NCBI GenBank assembly: GCA_900074885.1
Contig: FJUW01000004.1
Coordinates: 1 to 64,000, forward strand
DNA length: 64,000 bases
Source of the DNA: Rhynchosporium graminicola
Taxonomy: Eukaryota; Ascomycota; Leotiomycetes; Helotiales; Ploettnerulaceae
Reading direction: 5' to 3'
Within the stretch, counting starts at the first letter, position 1. Every line of letters starts with the position of its first letter. The notes beneath the pieces were generated by a model. It ran no database searches. It saw only the letters and a list, made by a program, of their open reading frames with translations, and had not been told where the DNA came from. The position numbers and the translations under genes are program-made. Shown here piece after piece: positions 11,174 through 23,702 of the stretch.

Positions 11174-12541
11174 ATGCCTCTAGTAGACATTAATATGCTC
11201 CAAGAACTTTTTTTTTGAGAACAAGTAAGATGCGTTCTGCAACGCGACTGAGTCGTGTACTTGTGGCGCAGACATTCAATTCCGAAAAACGGCTTCCGAA
11301 GGATCCGGCTACAAGAGCATAGGGAAGTCCCTCCGCTGATCTGAATCCGGAGATATGGAACCTTGATATGCCAATCCGTCTGGCTATAATTTACGAGTAT
11401 TTTTCATACATGTTTTAATGAGAAACATGGGAAATTTCGCAGCTCGGCGGCGTAAAGCGTCAGGTGATCCGTGCCGGCACTTGGATTTCGCCGAGAGATA
11501 GACTAATCGCCAGCCCGTCATTAGTTCATCACAACTTGTGGCTTTCCATAGCGATCATGGGAAAGGCTTCAACAATGAGATTGGAATGTGGCTCGTTGCC
11601 CATAATGAAAGGAATATGAGTTCCAAGATTTGTGGTCCTATAACTTTGATAGTGGCTCCCTGGAAAGTCCCTTGAACAAATGAGTCTTAAGTGGCTGTGA
11701 ATGGTAACCCCAGGGATTGTGAGCGGGACGAAATTTGCAAGAAGTTGTAGAATGGCTCAAAGAAACTTGTAGGAGTGTGCGAGAAAGCAAAGGAAGAATG
11801 TGGGAAAGTCTGAGAAGCGCCCCAAACGCAGAAAGGTCGAGTAGTTTCCGTATTAAATGAAATAATTCTGCTAGACTTCGTCCTTGCGCACAAAAAACAA
11901 AACATTGAAAGCCGGGAAAGAAATGAGTGTCAATCTTCTCTAGGCTTCCCACTTGGAAATTTGAGATTCGAGGCCTACTATATCCCACTTGCTTGTTTCA
12001 GTTACAGTGCGATCAGAGGTATTGATGAGAAACTTCGCGATACTTGCTCGAGCAAAGAAATGCTGTGGTGTGTGGGTCTACATTCGATTTCTTCTGGAGT
12101 CAAGATTACAGCTTGAATAAAGGAGCAAAGTTCAGATAGCCGAATGTATTTAACTTTTAGTGTTGGATGAATCTGTACAGATGTCAGTAGCCGAAAAATA
12201 CAGGGGTCTGGGATTCAAGATGTCCACGTGTGCTGAAGAAGACGCGAAGCTCGCAGTCCGATCGCAGTAATGTGCAAAACTAGAAATTTCTACACCTGCG
12301 ATACATTGGAAGTGTAGAATTAGCTTCAGTGAGCATCGAAAAATCCACGTGAATATCCTCAAACATGCTACTGTCGCGCCTCCAACGCGAGTCCTAGGCC
12401 GTATCATTCCTCAAGCTACGAGTTCACAGATTGCACCGCTAACAGCACCTCCAGCAGCCAAATTAAACGCAATAGCAATTCTCCCCAAGTATCTTAAAGC
12501 GCCAGAAACACAAAGTGAACTAACTATACAGGCAAGCTCGA
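11174..12541. other. Stretch without recognisable genes
   Basis: Short frames on both strands (the longest, 116 residues, at 11638-11988 minus) have no recognisable motif. No RIP signature and no tandem repeat stands out. Confidence 0.5.
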
Positions 12542-13240
12542 AATGAGGAAAGATGATGATCGAAGGCGGAAAACAATGTGGGACGAGCTTGTCAAGGAAA
12601 TAGGTACAGAACTGACTTACTTCGCGTCATTCTAATCAGTTTTAGATTTTATGGACGTGGGCTGGGAAGCCGGCATATTGGAAGGGAATGAGAATGAATC
12701 ATTATGGACGAGTATTGAAAATTTTACATAGTGATAGCCAGTGTACTTTATCGTTGAGGAGGAGAACCGCAATCCTTCTACCAACGCTGGGAAGGCTTCA
12801 TGGAATCCAAATGTTATTGAACTGGAGATTGAAATTCAGAGGCGCAATATTTAGAGCCGAGTGGGCAAGTCTTAGCTGATTTTCTGGCCCTCTGTAGGTA
12901 CTATTTCATGACACGCCACGTGATGTGGTCAATCAGGTTGAGATACTGTGGTAGAATGCGTGAGAGATCGAGAGATTCCCAATCTAAATCGGGAATTGGA
13001 GGTCGCTTTCGTAGAAGTGAAAGCCTCAAGAAAAATTCTGCTTTACAGCCACACAGGTTCCTCAATTTCTGGCAGCTTCAGCATTCTAGTCCAACCCGTC
13101 CTACATGCCTCCATCTATGCAGAATAACCTATGGCTTTCAACTCGCCAAATGCACACTCTCTTGTCTCCAGATAATCTCCTATCTCCTTCTCATGAGATA
13201 TCTGACAATCGAAACCTGTTTTCCCAGAAATCTGTCATAG
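12542..13240 (+). pseudogene. Coding-like, probably decayed gene, family unknown
   Basis: An ATG at 12542 opens MRKDDDRRRKTMWDELVKEI, followed by a plausible small intron (GTACAG...CTAATCAG) and VLDFMDVGWEAGILEGNENE, then three stops near 12708. Farther on, two frames read like protein: HDTPRDVVNQVEI (about 12905-12945) and, one frame over, VVECVRDREIPNLNRELEVA plus FVEVKASRKILLYSHTGSSI (12946-13120), ending at TAA. The frame change occurs at a single place near 12945, as a one-base indel would cause. Charged/hydrophobic patterning suggests real former coding sequence, but I recognise no family and it may be chance. Confidence 0.3.
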
Positions 13241-16200
13241 AGATCTCAAATACTTCATAATACCCGCTAACGACACATCAACCTCCCAACTCCAGCCCTC
13301 GACCGCTCTCTTACGGGGTATACAATGCCGCCCAAATCCCAGCAGAAATCAAGTAATTATAAGCATGATCTAAGGCCTGAAAAGGCATGGGTCTTCCAGG
13401 TTCTCCTTTCCCGAAGTGCTCAGCTTACATTCATACCCGAGCACGTCTGATTTGTAGAGTCGAATCCTCGATTCTGACCCCATGGTCCTGCCAATACGCA
13501 TGCAGATATATTCGTATGTATGATAGCAGGATTGATCCCATAACACAAAGCCCTTCTGAATCTTTCTGATGAACACCATCAATGTATGACTCTCGTTCCA
13601 GAAGGCGGAAGTACGTCATTGTGTAGACACCAAGCTTCGCGTCCTGAAGACGATTCTTCTCAATGATTTGGGCGAAAAAAAAATGAGCTGCGACACGAAA
13701 ATTCGCCTATTTAAGTGATAAATTTTAGGTTCTTAGATAAAACGCGCATTTGCAAGCTATTGTAGATTCAGTAGCTTATTAAGATTTTGTTTACATTTCG
13801 CTCGCTTAGCACCAATTTCAAGAGTGTACCTCATCGACAAATGAACAAATCACTGAAACTGAAACGAGTATTAGTAATCCTTCAGGGATTCTCTACTCCC
13901 TCTATATACTTGTTGGGGTCTAAATGTACTTTCTAAAGTAAACCGTCGCTTTTATTTCTAAGAACCGAAATAGCGGTCTCAAACTATACCAGCAGCGAAC
14001 ACGTCACAGTAAAAGTAAATGACTGATCAAGATTGTTGATAGACTAGTATATCTATGCTCTTGAGATCAAATCCCAAAACTTTACTGTACTAAAAGCATA
14101 GCCTGTACTGGGAGCTTCGTCGGTTCCAATGAACAGGTTGGGGTAATTCTCGTCTTTTTTCTTATCATTTCAGGACTGTCGTTCAGATGTTCTGATTCTT
14201 TTTACTATCATCAGATGAAATTGCTGTCCTACGATATCACTATCTATCACGGTCATTTTATGTTTCACTATGAAACTCTTGTGCGGAAAAGTAAGAACTA
14301 AACAGATTTGTCATTAGCAAGGCTGGCGCACCAATTCTAATCCCTCTTCTCTTTCCTTGGAAGCACCGCAATATCTCCGCTATGTTGTCCCGAGCCCATT
14401 CCGAAAGAAAACTTCAGGAAAGAGTTTGGATATATTCTGTCTTTAAATAACTATCTTGAGACAAAGTGTTCAGATTTTATAACACCGATGCTACCCTACT
14501 AAAAAGGATTCGGGATTCAGATCAGGACACATTGACACAAGGATCTATTATATAAGGCTGTAGAATCACCTGAAGCTGTAAGGTGAAGGGTGAACAACAA
14601 AGCTAGGAAGATTTTGAAACTAGATTGCATGTCTTGACAACGAAGTTTTTCGAACTATCTTCGAACAATTTTCACTCCCAGTTACTACTATATAAACAGA
14701 GCTCCCTTCAGCAGTTTTCCCCAGCCCAAGATACAAGGGGACGTGGGTAAAGAAGAAGAACGGCAAAGTACCTTCGTCGCATTTTGTATGAATGGTAAGG
14801 GGTTTGCATTTAGATCCGCGATGGACGATTGCATGGTGAACGCAGTCAGCGTGCTTAGAAGGTATAGAAAGTCGCCCCTAGCTATGATAATCATGGCGTA
14901 TTTGGCGCATCTAAAATGTTCTTAGTAGGGATAGTTTGACTGCCATGCGATCAGTTACTGTCGTTTCACATCTCACTACCAAAACAGCCATACAGAGTTA
15001 CGATTCCAAGTCAAAGCATCAAATCTTCCTCATCGCCGACAATGCGGCTGTAGGTAGGCAGAATTTTGGACTTACGCCTCAAGATTTCCTCAATGGAATA
15101 TCGCGTTGAGCTCTCAAGTAGGTATCAAGTGTGATTTAAATTAATCACAGACCTGGCGTGTTGCCATAGCTGGAAGTCATCTTGTGGGAGAACTAAGAGG
15201 AAGCTTGGGATCAGGGTATACTTATAGACCTTGGGATAGCCATTCTTATTAAGCAAGGAGGTACAGGAATACGGTGGGTCAGAAAATTATTTTGAAGCAC
15301 AGCTCCGCTGTATACGAGAGGGTGATCGGCATTGGACGCAATTACCTGTCATCGTGGTACCTCTGGAAGATGACTGAAAGAAACGGATTTCTGAGATGTG
15401 CTCATGCGTGAACAATGAAGGTCTATACGAGCCTTTCCAGTGATTGGGATTTCTTCTCTCAAGGGAACAAGATGTGCTGGAAGATGGATATCAGAGCAAG
15501 GACGAGAGCGAGGTAAGATCTTTCTGCTGTTTGGAGGCTCCCTTGTGCATGGGTTTAACGTCACGTGATTAAAAAACGCGAAATAATTTGTTTGGCAAGG
15601 GCATCTGACTTCGAGAGATATACTTATACAGCTGGTATAAGATGGTGTGCGAAGGCGCTTTTTCCCAAGTTATGACTTAGCCAGGGTTGATCTTGCCAAA
15701 GGCTAGAGTTCCATAGTTATAGCTCCATGAAGAGTTGCTTCTATGATTCTATCCTTGAATAGAGAAATGAAGACTTTCCACATTATAACTTGACTCCTCT
15801 GCAATATTCTTACGACTTTGGCCCTACACCTCCTCTTATACTTTTTTTGTTGGGTTGCACCTGTTGGCTTTCACAATGATACTATCAATTGGATTCTACT
15901 ATCATCAATCACACCCTTACTGTCCAGAGCTCTACTATACAGAATGTTTTTCAAGTCAAGTCACCTAATGTTATCTCGGATTTATGCTCCTAGTGAAAAA
16001 ATATCGAACACGTAAGCAAATATTGTCCTTCACTCCACACATCACTTGCAGGCACAACAGATCACAACAGCGACTGGTCAGGCACACTAATGTCCTGGCT
16101 TCAATATCATGATTGGGGCTCAAACGCTTTTTCGGGTCTGTTAAAAGTGGGAACTTATATGGATCTATAAGTTCTACGTTCCTCCCTGATTTTAATCGAG

Positions 16201-18893
16201 CTAGTTTGTAGTATCATTCTTGGAGGAAGACTGCACGACATTTATACTGGCGAAGTGCATATTTTCAAGGGCAACCAACTATTGGTTTTTCGACATCATC
16301 ATACTCATGACGGGGGAAGAGGGCTATTTCACTATGAGCAATTCAATCACACCTCTGCTGTGAAGAGTATAAAATCTGCCCAAAGTCTATGCTTCTAGGG
16401 GCAAACCTCTTAGTAGTGCTGTTAGCCAACACGTTCATATGGGAGAAGCAAGAAGTAACTACAGCAGACATAGATGTGAATGGATAGATAGTCTACGCTG
16501 CTTTACTTTTAATCTAATTTCGAAGAATACCACAAGCATCCGTATTTACAAGACAAAAAAGCCGAGGTGACGCGTACCATACGTGTCTCAAGATTTTGAC
16601 GAATGTACATGTCAACTGCCATCATCTACACTCAACTGCCATCATCTACAACCCCACTGCCATCCATATATGACAGCCTCAAGACTTACAAAATATTATC
16701 CAATCAGAAACTCATTATATTGCAGTTCCTCTTCGTCTAGCACCAGAAAACATAACAGTTCACGTATCTCTCCACTAGCATAAGTACGTACTCAACGATT
16801 CCAAGACTCCTAGACACGCGCAGAACCTGAATTTATCCATGGTTCTAAAACAGGATCTATTGGGAAGGAGAAGTGGTTATCTTTTTATAACTCAACTACT
16901 CCCCGAAAAGCTTAGATTCCATTTGAACAATGTATCACTTACGGTCCGCTTTCTAGAAACATTCCGCGGAAATGGAAAGAGCCTATTGAAGGAGCATAAA
17001 AGACGACAAGGTCCGAGAACGTTTTGGGAAAGTAAAGTTCTCAATTCACACCAGCGTATATCAATGACTCGTTCCTATCTCGGTATCAAGCATACCCGAT
17101 AAAACCTCTATCGCGGTCGGCCAGACGTCAAAGTAATCAATACACAGCATCTCCGTCTGTATACACTCCACGCTCAGCTCTCCATATGCCTATAAAAAGA
17201 TCATCCTTCCTAAATCTTTTTCATTCTAGAACACAAAACTCCAAGAATATGCCGAGGCGAGGCATTCCTTCGAATGCCCCGTGTTGGAGCCTCTACCTCG
17301 TATCTGATACTTGATATGTCACTTTCTAAATTGAGATGAGACGAGAATGACTCCACTCTTCAGAGTCAAAGATAAAGACAGTGAGACGGTGTCACGGTGT
17401 TGCTTTCATCTATCTATCCGTTGTCATTTCTCCAAAGTGACACTGGGAGAGAATTGATTTCTAAGCCTGGTCTCCAGGCCTTCGAAACGAAGAGCAGAAA
17501 ATATAAATCAATAGTTATAAAGAATCTCCGAGTCTGACTTGAAAGAAATAGGTGCATCTGAATATAAGCAGGCTTAAAGCAGTAAAGACTCCTGAAAACT
17601 TCTGAACCGAATACGATCTTCGAGGGAATTAAGTAACTTTCTGGTGAGCTGGAATACTGACTATTCCTCAATTCCATGATTTCCATCATCGTGAATTATC
17701 GCCGTGACACCACTCAGTCACTTGATAAATTGATTCTCAAGGATTCCTCAGAACGAGAATTGGATAATCAGATCTAGTCGAATGGCATAATGATATAAAA
17801 TATAAAATATCAAATACCAATCTCTCTTTCATTAATCGTCAACCACAAACCCAATCAAACGATCACACACACCCAAGCTACTGTATAAACCAAAGAACCA
17901 CACCTCCGCTACGCTAGCAAGACATCAAAAGAAGTAAAGTGGACAGTGAGTTTTTCAAAGGTCCTGTTAGATTTCACAGCGCTCTTTTCATCTCCCGTTC
18001 GTTTTCAATATCCCTGTGCAATATATCAAGCAGCCATTCTCGTCCCTTTTCAAGCCCACATCACATTAGAACTGCAACATTGCCTTTTTCTTCATAAAAT
18101 TATGTATTTCCTGTTAATTCACGAGTTTCGCATGGAAAATCTGGCACTACATAAACGGGCATTTCTCCGCTGTCAATATATCTAGCGCCGGCCTGCCTGG
18201 GAGACTCTTCATAATACCACATACCACAGCCAGCCAGCCTCTCTAGATCCTATAAGATTTCATAAACGGATATCAAAAGGTAAGTATTTATTATCATTGA
18301 TCTCTCTCCACCCTATCATACTTCAAAGTAGAAATCATCAATGGAGATGATGAGCCTCAGTTTCACAACCTCCTTAATGGAAAAACAGGAAATCTCAAGT
18401 ACCACACCCACCCATCCACCCATCCATACCAGGTTCTTCCTACTAAACATGCCAACGCCAACCTGAACCCATAAACCACTGATATATACTCCTTCTCAAT
18501 CATCATGACCTACCCAACTAGCTCCACATCTCCTAATCAAGTGTTCAAGTAGTGTTTTCCAGCACAATATGGATACTACCTATGATTGAAATGGGTTCGA
18601 TAGTATTTTCCCACTCTCTAGAGCTGCTTTGCCAAAACTAAGTAAAGTGGTTGCGATTTACTTTCCCAGCATGAAGACCTTGGAATTTGACGATGTGGAA
18701 AGGAGGACTGAGAGATGAAGGATGGTTGTGGGCGAGTACGATGGCATACGGTGATTGAAGCATTTCCTTCTCTGATTTTGTTACGTGGGCGTGTGCGGTG
18801 TCATACATGATGTAATTTTGTCGAGGAACACACAAATGCAACTTCATAAATCAACTACTACAGAGTAAGTAGAAGCCTGAGAGCGAAGAGTTC
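13241..18893. other. Long gene-poor stretch
   Basis: About 5.6 kb in which I find no recognisable protein, tRNA or rRNA. Frames are all under about 100 residues and low in family-like motifs. It contains a 2-unit 20-bp tandem repeat (16612-16651) and a CCAT/CACC-rich patch near 18405-18430. Composition is moderately AT-rich without strong CpA depletion, so it is not a RIP block. Confidence 0.5.
16612..16651. repeat. 20-bp tandem repeat, two copies
   Basis: Two adjacent copies of TCAACTGCCATCATCTACA(C/A) followed by a partial third (CCACTGCCATCC). Non-coding context; no function suggested. Confidence 0.7.
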
Positions 18894-19128
18894 ATGACTT
18901 TTGCTTTCCTTGTGTATTTTTTATCGCTCTATGGTTCGTCTAAAAACACATGCAAGCAAGATGCCCATTTTGTCCAGCCACCCAGACATCCGTTCATCCC
19001 AAACGCCACCCGGAAGCTTGCATCGGCCTCACATGAAGTTTCAAGAACCATGCAAATCATTGCCGCCACCGCCAGTCTATCGTGCTCAATCATGCCTATG
19101 CCTCATGTCCCACAGAACTGCCATCTTA

Positions 19129-20507
19129 TCAAGCCCACTTCTGCACAGCCGTTCCACCACGTTTGAACTCTGCCATCTCGCCCAGAACAAGCGCCTTGTC
19201 TGTATGTTCTTTGCTAGGGAAGGTAGTGGCCAAAACCCATTGTCTTCCACCAGTATCAGAAGCAGCTCTATCGATGAAGGAATAGACATCACCAATGGTA
19301 CTCGTAGTGTTAAATCTCGCGGGGAGACGAGCACCGTTCGCAAGCTGAATTCTCAGAGCGAGAGTAGGTTGAGAGGGATCGATAGCCGGTTCAAGCGGAT
19401 TATTCTGCGAGCCCGAATTTGTCGTCAGGGCCGGGGAAGCTGCAAGTGGAGCAGTACTTGAAGACGAAGCACCAGGTGTAGGACTTCCCAATCTATTTCC
19501 ACTTCCACTGAACGGCTTGTAGACTTTTGGAGGAGCTTCGTAGGCGCCGTTATGCTTGATGAGTTGGACATCGACTGGTTGATCTTCTCTTACGCCCATA
19601 AGATGGAGAGGGGCGCGGCCTTGACGGATCATTTGGAGGTCTTGAGCGTGGACGGGGTCATCGAAGCGGCGGAGAGGGCCATCTTCGACGCTGAAACCAT
19701 CTACCCAGAGGTGGAGGATGCGTCTTTGGACAGGGGCGGCTTCAGCTTCTGCGGTGCCTGCGCGAGGACCGGGGACGACTTGAGAGGGAGTGTCGTCGCC
19801 ACCAAGAGTTTGTCCACTACCTCGGAATCGATTTGGGGCTGAAGATGAGGATTCGCCGCCTCTCTCTCCTGGCGCTTTCCCTGCGTTCCTAGATAGATTC
19901 AGTATGGGCTTTGGAGGGCGGGGACTAGGTAAATATACTGTGCGGCCTTCTTCAGGATGTCCTTCACGACCTTTCGAGGATCATTACGGCTTGAAGATGG
20001 ATCCTGAACAGCCAGACCTGACTTCTCTCCTCCAGCAAACAAATCTCTGGGTTCATCCTCTGGATCAAAGTCCTCATCATCCGAATCATCATCGTCATGT
20101 CCATGACCAGCATGAGCTCCAGACGAGCTTTGGCTTATCGAACCCAGTGTAGCAATTCCTCCCTTTCTCTTTGGCGCAGCGGAAGTGGAAGCAACGGTAG
20201 GGATAGATTGGGGTGCGGGTCTACCATCTAGTGTTCGTGGTCCTGTGTATGGTTCTTCGGGAGCCTCGTTCTCTTCATCGTCTTCAGCTCCAGCTGTGCC
20301 CTCTTCTAATGCTGTGAAATACTCTGCGGCAGCTCCAGATAAGTCCCATCGGTTCGCTGCAAGGTATTGTTGGGCCTGGGCATAAGTTTGTTAGCTTCAA
20401 CTGCTCAGACTCAAAGAATTGGAGCTTGAACCTACATGTGATGCTGAAGCGCCGGTGAGGTCTACAAACCGAGCAACAAGCTCCTCGTGATCTCCGTTGT
20501 CTGACAT
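19129..20507 (-). CDS. shp1: Cdc48/p97 cofactor Shp1/p47 (UBA-SEP-UBX protein)
   Basis: Minus-strand exons 20436-20507, 19939-20375 and 19129-19888 join in phase to give 422 residues; introns are 60 and 50 bp. Residues 1-49 form a UBA-like domain (HEELVARFVDLTGASASHAQ, WDLSGAAAEYF). A Ser/Gly/acidic linker (DDDDSDDEDFDPEDEPRDLF) follows. The SEP domain begins near residue 225 (RRILHLWVDGFSVEDGPLRR, QMIRQGRAPLHLMGVREDQP). The last 80 residues are the UBX fold (TLALRIQLANGARLPARFNT, YSFIDRAASDTGGRQWVLAT). In yeast and animals such proteins bind the AAA ATPase Cdc48/p97 through UBX and the SEP-flanking motifs and bring it ubiquitinated substrates, acting in membrane fusion and protein degradation. 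Length and domain order are typical. It is transcribed divergently from mim1, with 439 bp between start codons. Confidence 0.93.
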
Positions 20508-20946
20508 GATTGTAGTGTTGTTGTGGATTGACTTGAAATTTTTCTCAAAGAGTCGCAAAGCCGATGTTTGCAATAAGAGGGATCAAGAGCAGGGCAGATG
20601 GTGAATAGATTAATTTCTGAATCTATACTATCAGTGAAGAAGAGGCGAGGCCACCAAACGAAAGCGTGGTCGTGGATTGGAAAGGCAGCCTTTTGGCTCG
20701 ATACCCCACCCCGCCAGCCAGGAGGGGAGAGACACTTTGTGTGGAGCAGGCCAAGCTCATGGCCGGCCGGGAAGCTTTAGGTAGTTTAGCCTTGCCGAAC
20801 GGCAATGTCAATACTGTACCAACCTAAAGCTTCAATATCAAATATTTGACATTTCAACTACGACTCCACATAGAGCTCACGTCCCATCCCATTCCACGGA
20901 AGCAACTCTTTTTCAAAACACCAGATAATCCGACTCGACACCCGTC
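20508..20946. promoter_or_regulatory. Shared divergent promoter of shp1 and mim1
   Basis: This 439-bp interval lies between the two start codons and must hold both promoters. It is GC-richer than the surrounding intergenic DNA, with GGCCGGCC/CCGGCCGG-like runs near 20760. I see no TATA box at a convincing distance from either ATG. That the genes are co-regulated is inference. Confidence 0.5.
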
Positions 20947-21489
20947 ATGTCTTCTGATATCAACCCTTTGACCGAGTCATCAATGACCATCCCCTCCGAC
21001 TCAGAACAGTATTCCGGCAACGATGACCTCTCCCCTTCACCACCCTCGTCTTCCGACTCTCCGCCGTTGATTCTCTACAGCCCTCCTACACTATGGGGTT
21101 TAGTCCGAGGTGCTGCGATCAACCTGCTTCTGCCGTTCATCAATGGGCTTATGTTGGGATTTGGGGAGCTGTTTGCTCATGAGGCTGCGTTTAGGTTAGG
21201 ATGGGGAGGCACCAAGGTATGGACTCTATTTCTTTCTGATGCTAGCTGGGTACGAATGAGACTCTGCTAGTCTTTTACAGATCCTTGAGCTGTGTTGTTG
21301 CATCGTTGCCGATGTCACTCGTGGAACATGTTTCTGTCAGAAGTTGGTACGAACGCGACTGACACATTTCAGGTTTTTCCGGGTAATCGTTCAAAGCATT
21401 CAGTCGGGCCAGGGATTGAGATTCGAGACGATCTATTCGAGAGGAAAAGGAGGGAAGGCAACTTGGATGATCTTACGAGTCTGGAGTGA
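20947..21489 (+). CDS. mim1: Mitochondrial import protein Mim1/Tom13
   Basis: Exons 20947-21216 and 21373-21489 (intron 156 bp, GTATGG..TTTCAG) give 128 residues. After an acidic Ser/Pro-rich cytosolic leader comes LWGLVRGAAINLLLPFINGL and MLGFGELFAHEAAFRLGWGG, the single membrane helix of the family, with small-residue spacing (G-x3-G in NGLMLGFG) that in yeast Mim1 drives oligomerisation. The C-terminus (VGPGIEIRDD, KRREGNLDDLTSLE) also matches fungal Mim1. Mim1 sits in the mitochondrial outer membrane and inserts helical outer-membrane proteins, including Tom20, Tom70 and small Tom subunits. Length is usual. A read-through of the intron would stop at once, so splicing is required. The next gene downstream, oxa1, handles inner-membrane insertion. 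Confidence 0.9.
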
Positions 21490-21954
21490 GGAGATCAAAT
21501 CATATTTTACATGCGCATACGGAGGGAGGGCGTTTGGGATTTTACTATATGAACATATGGAGTTGAAACCATTTGGGCTTGGAGCATAAGCTCTTTCTAG
21601 TCATGAAAGAGAATTTGATGAAGAATAGTTTTGGAAGCATGTCCTTAGTGGAAGGCATGTAACATGAGTCTGAAAGTTCAAAAATTCATCCGCAAAGTCC
21701 GTGCATTTTGAAGAGTAGAAATTGAATACAAACAAGCATCACAAGCGCTGCATCTACATATATTCCACCTCGAACGGATCTCATATTCAATCTCCTACGT
21801 TTGGAAGCTGTCCACCATTTACAGTATCCCTGGACTTGACGGTCCAGTGCACGCTAGTACAAATTATGCAAGGATGCACGATATCCTCACATCTCCAGCT
21901 TGGATCTAAAATATTTTGCGCCTGGCCTTCGGACGAGCACATCAACCACCCGCC

Positions 21955-23702
21955 ATGATTCCCAGTAGAGGCCTCCGTTGGTCCAGCCAGGCCATAGGAA
22001 TTGGTAGAACACGTACACAGCCATTGCCAGCTAGACAAGTATATCCTCTGTCACCTGGCCCCTTCGCAATTCATTTGCTGACTCGGTATCCAGTTCTCCT
22101 CTACACCAGTACAGCACCGGGCCAATAGACTCCTTTCTAATCACCGCGCGACCCTTCCAGGAACTACTTACAAGGGCATTGGATTCTCGCAGGCGAACAT
22201 AATAAGAAGGCATGGTGCCTCTATACGCTTTGCATCCACGACTCCTCTCCCTGCATCAACAATCGCAACTCAAGCTTCATCAACCACCGAAGTAGCATCT
22301 TCTGCCGCCTCCTCACCAGCAGCAGCAATAGAAGCTGCCCCCTCAAGTTTTCAATCTTCCCTGAACAGCGCCACAGATTTCGCCTACGAGAACATCTCCG
22401 ACATCCCCGAGCGCATTGGCTATTTAAAGGAACTAGGACTTGATTTTGGCTGGGGCCCAACATCCATAATGCAATATCTCCTCGAACACGTTCACGTCTA
22501 CGCCGGAACCCCTTGGTGGGTATCAATCTCGCTCACAGCCATCGCCGTACGAGCTATGATGTTGAAACCGTACATGAACGCTGCCGACAACGCAGCCAAG
22601 ATGCAGACTGTCATGCCAATCACGAAACCATTGACCGAGAAGATGCAGCAGGCGGCAAGGGCGAAGGATAACGCACTTGTTATGCAGATAAGAAGTGAAG
22701 TACAGATGATCAATAGGCGCGCGGGCATCAGTATGTGGAAGAGTTTTGTACCATTACTGCAGATATTTGCTGGGTATGGAACCTTTGTCTTGTTGAGAGC
22801 TATGGCAAAGGTTCCGGTGCCTGGATTGGAGACAGGGGGTTTTCTTTGGGTGTATAATCTGGCGATTCCGGATCCGATCTGGGCGCTGCCGCTTGCTACG
22901 AGTGCGGTCTTGCATTGGGTGTTAAGGGTTAGATTTCCTCCTTCCAAAATTGATTTCATATTGTCAATTAGCACGAGCTAACACCAACCAGCGAGGAGGC
23001 GACACAGGCGCCATGAACGTCTCACCCGAAATTTTCAAAGCCATGATCTGGGGCATGCCTCTCCTCTCCTTCCTCTGCACATTCTGGCTCCCGGCCGCTG
23101 TCCAAATCTCCTTTCTAGTATCCACAATCCTTTCTTTCGGCCAAGCAACCCTCTTCCGTAAAGATTGGTTCCGTGAGAGGTTCAACATGTACCCTCTTCC
23201 TAACCACATATTAAAACGAACGACACCTACGAAAACCATTGCTGCAGTCGAGAAACCTTCGCCTTACAGAAGCGATATCAGATTATCTCCTAGACCACCA
23301 ACGAACCCTGTTCTCTCGTCGGGCCAACTGAGCAGTAGATTCCAATCTCCAGTATCAGTACAGAAAACTTTCGGTGGGGAGGCATTTCTTGAAGGAGAGG
23401 CGGAGGAAAACAGGAAAAAGGGCATAGTAGGCGGTCTCACAAGCGAGGTCAAGGATACATTCCAAGGTGTAATGGGAAAGGCCAAGGAGGGCATGAAGAG
23501 GAGGAATGAAGACAGTGCTAGTAAGCAGAAGATGACGGAATATGCAGCGTATGAGGCGAAGAGGAGGGAGGAGATTAAAGCGGAGGATGCGGCGGAGGAG
23601 GCAAAGCGGGAAGAGAGAATCCGGGAGAAATATCGATTTGGGAAAGGGGAAAGGAAGAAGAAAATGAAGAAAATGAAGAAAGGGACGGTGGTGAAGAAGT
23701 AG
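21955..23702 (+). CDS. oxa1: Mitochondrial inner-membrane insertase Oxa1
   Basis: Exons 21955-22038, 22094-22927 and 22992-23702 join in phase (introns 55 and 64 bp, each with a GCTGAC/GCTAAC branch site) and give 542 residues. The start MIPSRGLRWSSQAIGIGRTR is a basic mitochondrial presequence. The YidC/Oxa1 core covers about residues 150-390: WWVSISLTAIAVRAMMLKPY, MQQAARAKDNALVMQIRSEV, MWKSFVPLLQIFAGYGTFVL, GGDTGAMNVSPEIFKAMIWG and LSFLCTFWLPAAVQISFLVS, the expected five membrane segments. The last 110 residues form a Lys/Glu-rich coiled coil ending KGERKKKMKKMKKGTVVKK, as in the matrix tail that contacts the mitochondrial ribosome. It inserts mitochondrially encoded subunits such as Cox2 into the inner membrane. 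The short first exon was chosen because it supplies the only in-phase ATG and presequence. Confidence 0.93.

Noticed and set aside
13430..13500. Possible tRNA T-arm (GAGTCGAATCCTCG)
   Set aside because: No matching acceptor stem, D-arm or anticodon arm could be folded around it.
22498..22974. 158-residue minus-strand ORF
   Set aside because: Antisense shadow of the Oxa1 membrane core; its hydrophobicity comes from the complementary codons.
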